Shown piece after piece: positions 1-5,292 of a DNA stretch of 5,292 bases. The stretch's first letter is position 1, and each line of letters begins with the position of its first letter. A program made the translations under genes and the position numbers. Source of the DNA: Bacillota bacterium (GTDB taxonomy: Bacteria > Bacillota_B > Desulfitobacteriia > Desulfitobacteriales > Desulfitobacteriaceae); assembly GCA_021779415.1 (NCBI GenBank), contig JAJYAS010000294.1:1-5292 (forward strand), in the 5' to 3' direction. Under the pieces are notes generated by a model. That model was not told where the DNA came from. It made no database searches and saw nothing but the letters and a program-made list of their open reading frames with translations.

Positions 1-638
1 AAATAGGCAATGACGAAACCCGTCACAACCCCCTCAACCGGTCCAGCAATGCTGAGGTGTGCAAAGGCCATGGCAGGAATCGCTACTCCAAGTCCATACG
101 GGCTGTAGAGCGGGGTTCCATTAGCAGTGTGGAAGAGAATAGGCTGTAGTCCAAACTCAATACCCGCACAAAGTGCAGCCATATTGATTCCGATATATCC
201 GGCAATTCCTGCCCCAATCATGCGCCGTTTGGAAAGTATGTCACTTTTCCCTGCAATGAGTTGAAAAATCGCGTAACTGACAAAAGGTAATACAACACCC
301 ATATTAAAAATATTTGCTCCCAGTGCCAGAATACCACCATCTCCGAAGAAAAGTGCTTGAATAATTAGTGCAATCGACACAGAGATCATGGCCGCCCAAG
401 GGCCTAAAATAACGGCTAGTAGCGACCCACCTACGGCGTGAGCGGTCGTTCCATCGGGTATGGGAACATTGAACATCATGATAGTGAAGGAAAAGGCCGC
501 ACCGACTGAAAGCATCGGAAGGTACTTAGCTCGAACCGTACTTGCTGTTTTTGAGGCCGCCACTGCTGCGGTAACTGCACTAACTAGGCCAAGAACCGCA
601 TCTGTTTGGGGACTAAGATAGCCGTCAGGAATATGCAT
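1..638 (-). CDS. cbiM: CbiM/NikM-family cobalt (or nickel) ECF transporter substrate-binding membrane component, 3' partial
   Basis: This is the substrate-specific integral membrane component of an energy-coupling-factor cobalt/nickel importer. The family works with CbiN or NikN, the T component CbiQ and the ATPase CbiO, and supplies cobalt for corrinoid synthesis. 212 codons are open without a stop before the window edge; family members are usually about 220-340 residues. The protein begins MHIPDGYLSP, the family signature: Met1 and His2 ligate the metal in the NikM structure, and His67 in TTAHAVGG matches the third known ligand. Other family-typical segments are VPIPDGTT (58-65), FFGDGGILALGANIFNMG (97-114) and the hydrophobic helices between them. 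The ATG at 638 has a strong GAGGAGGAG ribosome site (647-655), 8 nt upstream. The remaining cbi genes would lie left of the window. Cobalt versus nickel cannot be decided from this subunit. A leader with a hairpin and U-tract precedes the gene, suggesting transcription attenuation. Confidence 0.9.
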   Translation of the reverse strand, partial: MHIPDGYLSPQTDAVLGLVSAVTAAVAASKTASTVRAKYLPMLSVGAAFSFTIMMFNVPIPDGTTAHAVGGSLLAVILGPWAAMISVSIALIIQALFFGDGGILALGANIFNMGVVLPFVSYAIFQLIAGKSDILSKRRMIGAGIAGYIGINMAALCAGIEFGLQPILFHTANGTPLYSPYGLGVAIPAMAFAHLSIAGPVEGVVTGFVIAY

Positions 639-732
639 ACTAAAAACTCCTCCTCTTTCTCATAAATGAACGAGTGCTTTGTTCAAAGACTAGGTAATTT
701 CACTGGAGGCTTGAAGCACCTTCCTTTCAAGT

Positions 733-782
733 AAATAAAAAGACCACAAAGCAGACTCTAATGAGTCAACCTCCATGGTCTT
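733..782 (-). terminator. Rho-independent terminator / attenuator in the cbiM leader
   Basis: On the minus strand, AAGACCATGGAG (782-771) pairs with CTTTGTGGTCTT (751-740) over 12 bp, including three G-U wobbles. A second stem, GACTC/GAGTC (767-763 with 758-754), is capped by ATTA. The 3' arm runs straight into a T-rich stretch, TTTTTATTT (741-733). The wobble pairs become A-C mismatches on the plus strand and the U-tract exists only on the minus strand, so the structure belongs to minus-strand RNA. No minus-strand gene ends nearby, because the next gene upstream is on the plus strand. The hairpin is therefore inside the cbiM 5' leader, about 95 nt before the cbiM ATG, and most likely gives conditional termination. 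The regulating signal is not evident. Confidence 0.7.
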
Positions 783-796
783 GCAAACACCTTCAT
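758..796 (-). CDS. Putative 12-residue leader peptide (MKVFARPWRLTH) upstream of cbiM
   Basis: A 12-codon frame with ATG at 796-794 and TAG at 760-758 lies in the cbiM leader. A partial Shine-Dalgarno (AGGGC, 803-807) sits about 7 nt before the ATG. Codons 5 to 12 plus the stop overlap the 5' arm and loop of the downstream terminator hairpin, so a ribosome translating or stalled here would block hairpin formation. That is the geometry of translation-coupled attenuation. The peptide has an Arg-Pro-Trp-Arg core, with AGA and AGG arginine codons and a single TGG, and ends in His. This fits either a nascent-chain stalling peptide or a sensor of charged tRNA, but I do not recognise it as a characterised leader. 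An ORF this short can occur by chance. The case rests on its overlap with the hairpin, the spaced ribosome site and the position before cbiM. Confidence 0.45.
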   Translation of the reverse strand: MKVFARPWRLTH

Positions 797-804
797 GGTC
801 TTGC
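769..804 (-). repeat. Tandem 16-bp direct repeat, 20-bp period, in the cbiM leader
   Basis: Two copies of GCAAGACCATGRAGGT (minus-strand sense) occupy 804-789 and 784-769, differing at one position and separated by 4 bp. The promoter-distal copy forms the 5' arm of the terminator hairpin. The promoter-proximal copy carries the ATG of the putative leader peptide. It can pair with the same 3' arm (751-740) over 12 bp with only two wobbles, slightly better than the hairpin copy. The copies could therefore compete for one partner. Chance duplication without function is also possible. Confidence 0.75.
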
Positions 805-836
805 CCTGCAATATTATTATTTCAATTATTCTACTT

Positions 837-866
837 ATTCTACAGATGTTCAGAAATTCCTGCTAA
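837..866 (-). promoter_or_regulatory. Candidate sigma-A-type promoter for cbiM
   Basis: On the minus strand, TTAGCA (866-861) and TAGAAT (842-837) are separated by 18 bp. They match the -35 and -10 consensus at 4 and 5 of 6 positions. Transcription would start near 830, giving a leader of about 190 nt that contains the repeats, the leader ORF and the attenuator. The region is very AT-rich and other pairs are possible, including a second TAGAAT 9 bp downstream, so the assignment is tentative. Confidence 0.35.
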
Positions 867-877
867 TGTTTTAAAAA

Positions 878-906
878 TGGACTTGTTCTGGTAAAGCTTT
901 TATAAT
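878..906 (+). promoter_or_regulatory. Candidate sigma-A-type promoter for the methyltransferase gene
   Basis: A perfect TATAAT -10 box (901-906) follows a TGGACT -35-like hexamer (878-883, 4 of 6 matches) with the ideal 17-bp spacer. Transcription would start near 913, about 58 nt before the ATG at 971. The candidate cbiM promoter lies back to back with it, the two -35 elements being 11 bp apart. Confidence 0.55.
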
Positions 907-955
907 TCTATAAAAAGGCAGAAAAGTGTTACCCCAAGATAAGCCCTTTATGTGA

Positions 956-961
956 AAGGAG
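956..961 (+). promoter_or_regulatory. Ribosome binding site that fixes the methyltransferase start
   Basis: AAGGAG ends 9 nt before the ATG at 971. The next in-frame ATG, at 1019, has no purine-rich site upstream. This favours the longer N-terminus even though its first 16 residues look non-conserved. Confidence 0.75.
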
Positions 962-970
962 ATCAATTGT

Positions 971-1840
971 ATGTGCAGAGAAAAAACAACGCGGGAAAAA
1001 TCAATAGCTGGCAATAGCATGGATCTTGAATATTTTACCCATCTCTGGAGCGAGAAAACAGCTGCCCGAACCTCCGGCAAATCGTTTTGGGACAACAGAG
1101 CAGCCGAATTTAATAAATTAATTTCTCAAGGCAAACCTGATGAGCGCATTCGCAAAATCGTTGACTTTTTGTCTCACAATAGTCTCCTCACCGAGAAAAG
1201 CAGTGTCTTGGACATTGGCTGCGGTCCAGGGCGGTTTGCCGTTGAATTTGCTAAGCAATCCACTGACGTTACAGGCCTAGACATATCCGACAATATGTTA
1301 GACTATGCGGTGCAAAATGCCAAAGCTGCGAATCTCACCAATGTCTCCTTTAAAAACTTGAACTGGGATGAAGTCGACCTTGAAGACTACGGCTGGCGAA
1401 AAAGGTTTGACTTAGTGACTGCCATCAACAGCCCCGGGATCCATAATCAAAGCACCTTAGAGAAGATGATAGTTGCCAGCAAAGGATACTGCTTTTTGTC
1501 CAATTTTGCAGATCGATCCGACTCAGTGCAGGACATTATTCGCACAGAAATCCTTAAACTTAACGAGGGTAAATTTTACTCTAATACCGTTTACAGTATT
1601 TTTAATATCCTTTGGCTAACTGGTTATTATCCCAGTATCACCTATGTCGATACGGATCGTGACCACGTTCGAACCTTGGAAGAAGCTTGTGTTTATTATG
1701 GTACACTCTTTGCAACGGAGGATTACTCAAACAACGAGAGAAACAATTCGATTAGAAGCTACCTAGAAGAAATCTCTGTCAATGGATTAGTGACGGAGCA
1801 CGTTCAGACAAAAACTGCCTGGATTTATTGGCAGGTCTAA
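971..1840 (+). CDS. Class I SAM-dependent methyltransferase, substrate unknown
   Basis: A 289-residue soluble protein with a Rossmann-fold methyltransferase domain. Motif I is VLDIGCGPG (79-87), the SAM-binding glycine loop. GLDIS (102-106) places the acidic residue after strand 2 (Asp104) that normally contacts the SAM ribose. FDLVTAIN (146-153) is the strand-4 motif. The N-terminal part contains FWDNRAAEFNKLI (39-51), typical of cap helices in Methyltransf_11/25-type enzymes. The C-terminal part is rich in Tyr and Trp and probably forms the substrate pocket. There is no signal peptide or transmembrane segment, so it should be cytoplasmic. It has its own promoter candidate and faces metH convergently, with stop codons 3 bp apart. 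Position between cobalt uptake and cobalamin-dependent methionine synthase invites a link to corrinoid or metal metabolism, but it does not look like the corrin-ring methyltransferases (CobA/CbiL/CbiF type), which have a different fold. The fold call is firm; the substrate cannot be named. Confidence 0.9.
   Translation: MCREKTTREKSIAGNSMDLEYFTHLWSEKTAARTSGKSFWDNRAAEFNKLISQGKPDERIRKIVDFLSHNSLLTEKSSVLDIGCGPGRFAVEFAKQSTDVTGLDISDNMLDYAVQNAKAANLTNVSFKNLNWDEVDLEDYGWRKRFDLVTAINSPGIHNQSTLEKMIVASKGYCFLSNFADRSDSVQDIIRTEILKLNEGKFYSNTVYSIFNILWLTGYYPSITYVDTDRDHVRTLEEACVYYGTLFATEDYSNNERNNSIRSYLEEISVNGLVTEHVQTKTAWIYWQV
1810..1834 (-). terminator. Possible metH terminator inside the 3' end of the methyltransferase gene
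   Basis: Read on the minus strand, CTGCC (1834-1830) and GGCAG (1819-1815) enclose a 10-nt loop and are followed at once by TTTTT (1814-1810). The stem is only 5 bp but fully GC-closed and starts about 10 nt past the metH stop, where a terminator is expected. Its sequence is coding sequence of the convergent gene. On the plus strand the same hairpin precedes a weaker T-rich stretch (1836-1850), so it might also serve the methyltransferase transcript. Confidence 0.4.
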
Positions 1841-1843
1841 TCT

Positions 1844-4800
1844 TTATTTATACGCCAAACTAGTACTTAACATCTTCTCAATCTCTTTAAGTTCTTTATT
1901 GTTACGCTTGGCGTAATCATCCACTTGATCCTTATCAATTCTGTGGATATCAAAATAGTTCGCCTCTTCAGAAGCAAAGTACAGCCCGCACACACTAGCA
2001 ACAGGATCCATCATATAATGTTCTGTCAAAGTAATACCCGTATTACGCTCTCCCTCTAAAAGCTGAAAAAGCTTTGTTTTTTCAGCATGATCCCGCAGAC
2101 TAGGATATCCAAAGGCAGGTCTTATTCCCCTAAATGACCCTTTTAATAAGGATTTAAGCTCTAGATTTTCATCTGGAGCGTATCCCCAATAATCCTTTCT
2201 TACCTGAAGATGTAATAACCCGGCGAAGGCTTCTGCTAACCGATCAGCCAGAAGTTTTACCATAATTGCTCCATAGTCATTGCCTTGTGCGTTAAGTTTT
2301 TCTGCATACTCTTTAGCACCTATTCCTGTCGTGACAATAAATCCACCTAAATAATCAGGTTTCCCACTCTCCTTTGGGGCTATATAATCTGCAAGGCATC
2401 GATAGACATTGTCCTTGGAAACCGCTTGTTGCCTTAACATATTAAAGGTGGTAACCCTTCCATTATGGTACATTTCAAGGTCATCTCCTAGAGAGTTCGC
2501 AGGAAAAATACCCAAAACGGCATTTGCTGTTAGTATCTCTTCCCGCTCTAGTAAATCTAACATTTCATTGGCATCCTCAAAAAGCTTTTTAGCTTCTGCA
2601 CCATATTTAGGATCTTCCATAATTTTGGGATACACCATGCCCATATCCCAAGCTACAAAGAAATAAGACCAATCAATATAGTTTCTAAGCTCGCTGATGG
2701 GGAAATTTTTTAAATGTTTAGTTCCAATTAAGTTTGGAACGTTGATACTTTCCTTATCCCAATCTATTTGAAATTTCTTTTCTCTAGCTTCTTCGATCGG
2801 CACAAATTTTCGTTCAATTTTCCCGTAGCTTTCTCTTATAGTTTGGTATTCCTCCTTGATTTGGGTTAAATACCTTTCTCTTTCATTTTTATCGACCAGC
2901 TTTTTGGCTGCTTCCACTGCTTTTGAAGCGTCAACGCTATACACTACTCCCTTTGAATAGTTAGGTGCAATCTTTAAGGCTGTGTGAGTCTTAGATGTCG
3001 TTGCTCCACCAATCATCAGGGGAATGTTAAACCCTTGCCGTTCCATTTCCTCCGCTACATTACACATTTCATCCAAGGAAGGAGTAATAAGTCCACTCAG
3101 GGCTATGATATCCGCATTTTCTTTTTTTGCTGTTTGCAGGATTATTTCGCAAGATGCCATTACTCCAAGATCAATCACTTCAAAATTATTGCATGCAAGA
3201 ATGACGGAAACGATGTTTTTCCCGATATCATGGACATCACCCTTAACCGTGGCAACAACTATTTTTCCTGCACTGCTACTTTCACTACTCTTCTTCTCTG
3301 CCTCAATGTAGGGTAATAAAAAGCCTACAGCCTTTTTCATAACTCTGGCGCTTTTTACAACCTGCGGGAGAAACATTTTGCCTTCGCCAAATAATTCCCC
3401 AACCACCTTCATCCCATCCATCAGGGGACCTTCAATAACCTCTTCTGCTCTGTCGTATTGTCTTCTGGCTTCTTCGACGTCTTCTTCTATAAATTCTGCT
3501 ATCCCTTTGACTAAGGCGTGAATTAAGCGTTCTTTAGCGTCTTGTTCTCTCCAGGCAAGTTTATTCTCCACTTGATCCCCACCAGAGGCTTTGTAACGTT
3601 CCGCAAACTCTAAAAGCTTTTCGGCAGAATCCGGTGTCTTATTCAGCACCACATCTTCAACCTTTTCCAAAAGCGCCTTATCTATTTCATCATAAATTTG
3701 AATCATACTTGGGTTTACAATCGCCATATCCATTCCTGCCGCAATAGCGTGATACAAAAACACAGAGTGCATAGCTTCCCTGATGGCATTATTTCCTCTA
3801 AAGGAGAAAGATAGATTACTTACCCCACCACTAACCTTGGCGTAAGGGAGATTTTTCTTGATCCATTTCACCGTGTTAATAAAATCGACCGCATAGTTAT
3901 TGTGCTCTTCAATCCCCGTGGCAATGGCTAAGATATTAGGATCAAAAATAATATCCGTTGGTGGAAACTTCACCTTATTCACTAATAAATCATACGCTCT
4001 TTTGCAAACTGCAATTCGCTTCTCAAACGTATCCGCCTGGCCCTGTTCATCAAAAGCCATGACCACAACGCCCGCACCATATCGTTTAATTAACGTTGCT
4101 TGCCGAATAAACTCCTCTTCCCCCACTTTTAGGCTGATTGAATTTACGACAGCTTTACCCTGAATTGCCTTCAAGCCTACTTCTAAGACCTCAAATTTTG
4201 AGGAATCAATCATCACCGGAACCCTGGAAATCTCCGGCTCGCTCGCAAGAAGTTTGAGAAATAGGTCCATTTCACTTAAAGCATCAAGAAGCCCGTCGTC
4301 AAAGTTGATATCTATAATTTGGGCTCCATTTTCCACTTGTTCTTTAGCCACAAATAAGGCTTCTTCATAGTTTTTCTCCCTGATTAATCTTGCAAACTTG
4401 GCTGAACCCGAAACATTCGTTCGTTCCCCAATATTAACAAAATTATTTTCTTTCTTAATGACGATGCCTTCAAGACCACAGTAGACCGTCTCTTTTTCTA
4501 ACGGGGGAATTTTTCTTGGTTTGATACCCTTAACCGCATCACTGATCGCTTGGATATGCGCTGGGGTTGAACCGCAGCAGGCCCCGACAATATTAAGGTG
4601 CCCTTCCTCTGCCAATTCCTTGACCAAAGCCGCAGTTTCTTCCGGACGTTCCTCATACTCCCCTAGGGAGTTTGGCAGCCCTGCATTAGGATGAAAGGTT
4701 ACATAGCGATCCTGGGTTTTAGAAAGATTTTTAATGAAAGGAATTAAATCCTTGGCGCCAAAGGAACAGTTTAATCCTATGCCAAGAATTTCATCCCCCT

Positions 4801-5292
4801 TCATCGAGTGGGCAAAAGCTTCCAACGTCTGGCCCGATAAAATTCTGCCACTTTTATCGGCAATAGTACCTGAGATAAATATTGGTAGGGTTAAACCTTT
4901 TTCTTCAAAGACCTTTTCAGCTGCAAATATAGCTGCCCTGGCATTTAAAGCATCAAAGATAGTTTCAATAATTATAATATCTACGCCACCATCTACAAGC
5001 CCCTGGAGTTGCTCCGGGGTTTTCAACATCCGGTGAAAGTGAGGCTGTTCTATTAGTAGGCCCAATTGAACCTGCTACAAAGCGCGGTTTACTTGGATCA
5101 ACATTAGTAAAAAGATCCGCCTCTTCTCTTGCTAGCTTTGCTCCTAGGAAGTTGAGCTCATAGACCTTATCCTCCATGCCATAATCTTTTTGAGATATTC
5201 TGGTCGCATTAAAGGTATTTGTTTCAATGATATCCGCCCCAGCTTCTAAATAACGTTTATGAATCTCTTTAATTATCTCTGGATGAGTAATA
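1844..5292 (-). pseudogene. metH: Cobalamin-dependent methionine synthase, frameshifted by an internal deletion and 5' partial
   Basis: MetH moves a methyl group from methyltetrahydrofolate through cobalamin to homocysteine, making methionine in the cytoplasm. From the right edge the frame reads [13 protein letters not shown] (about 5250-5215), then [17 protein letters not shown] down to 5013. It then jumps frame at about 5014, continuing [12 protein letters not shown] to the TAA at 1844. About 14 residues normally found between these segments are missing, fitting a deletion of about 44 bp. All later domains are intact. The homocysteine domain has its zinc cysteines in GLNCSFG (about 4768) and GACCGS (about 4579-4574). 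The pterin domain begins [10 protein letters not shown] (about 4435). The cobalamin domain has DVHDIG, with the ligand His at 3230-3232, and GGATTSKTH. The SAM-reactivation domain has [14 protein letters not shown] and GIRPAFGYP, matching E. coli SAM-binding Asp946, Glu1097 and Arg1134. Reconstructed length is about 1200 residues, as in E. coli (1227), with roughly 45 N-terminal residues outside the window. A TTG at 5065 can open the second frame, but its first 17 residues are out-of-frame sequence, not a native start. Confidence 0.88.
5000..5019. other. GC-rich quasi-palindrome at the metH frame break
   Basis: Read on the plus strand, CCCC-T-GGAG (5000-5008) and CTCC-GGGG (5012-5019) form an 8-bp stem with one bulged T and a TTG loop. 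The point where the metH reading frame changes (5012-5015) lies in one arm. Such hairpins favour slippage deletions and can also cause sequencing or assembly dropout, so the element bears directly on how the frameshift arose. Confidence 0.7.

Noticed and set aside
690..776. A 28-codon minus-strand ORF starting at the ATG of the second repeat copy
   Set aside because: It has no ribosome site before its ATG, reads through the terminator stem and U-tract, and its sequence is unremarkable. The 12-codon frame starting at 796 has better spacing and context.
639..870. Cobalamin or NiCo riboswitch upstream of cbiM
   Set aside because: The location is right, but by eye I find no B12-box-like AGCCAGGAGACC core and no NiCo-type conserved junction segments on the minus strand. 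A covariance search would settle it.
871..1095. A 74-codon minus-strand open frame across the methyltransferase start
   Set aside because: It overlaps the methyltransferase promoter, ribosome site and first codons on the opposite strand and shows no protein family features.
2409..5036. Several plus-strand open frames of 85-110 codons antisense to metH
   Set aside because: They lie opposite a strongly conserved coding frame, lack convincing ribosome sites and show no recognisable protein features.
4965..5065. Programmed ribosomal frameshift in metH
   Set aside because: No slippery heptamer with a downstream stimulator is evident, MetH is not known to use recoding, and the missing 14 residues cannot be restored by a frame change.
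1844..5065. A shorter, separately started metH gene beginning at the TTG at 5065
   Set aside because: The first 17 residues from that TTG are the wrong frame of conserved MetH sequence, no ribosome site precedes it, and homology to the family's N-terminus continues upstream in the other frame.

Overview
The window looks like chromosomal DNA from a spore-forming Clostridia-type Firmicute, perhaps Desulfosporosinus- or Desulfitobacterium-like. That placement is inferred from the low-to-moderate GC, the strong AGGAGG-type ribosome sites and the style of the proteins; no marker gene fixes the taxon.

Layout. Positions 1-638 (minus) hold the first 212 codons of a CbiM/NikM-type cobalt/nickel uptake component, which runs off the left edge. 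Positions 639-970 are non-coding apart from one very short reading frame. They contain a minus-strand leader for cbiM, with a possible 12-codon leader peptide, a 16-bp tandem repeat and a long hairpin followed by a U-tract. They also contain back-to-back promoter candidates for cbiM (minus) and the next gene (plus). Positions 971-1840 (plus) encode a class I SAM-dependent methyltransferase of unknown substrate. Positions 1844-5292 (minus) hold most of metH, the cobalamin-dependent methionine synthase, convergent with the methyltransferase and cut by the right edge at its 5' end.

The main anomaly is in metH. Homology to the homocysteine-binding domain runs in one frame down to about 5013 and resumes in another frame at about 5014. 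Roughly 14 family-conserved residues are missing at the switch. This fits a deletion of about 44 bp, so metH is broken as read here, either by a real mutation or by an assembly error. The breakpoint lies in a 20-bp GC-rich quasi-palindrome.

The theme is cobalt and cobalamin: CbiM brings in cobalt for corrinoid synthesis and MetH uses methylcobalamin. The methyltransferase between them could be related, but its sequence does not show that. The strongest candidate for something undescribed is the cbiM leader. It looks like a translation-coupled attenuator encoding a peptide with an Arg-Pro-Trp-Arg core, and I do not recognise it as a known riboswitch class.
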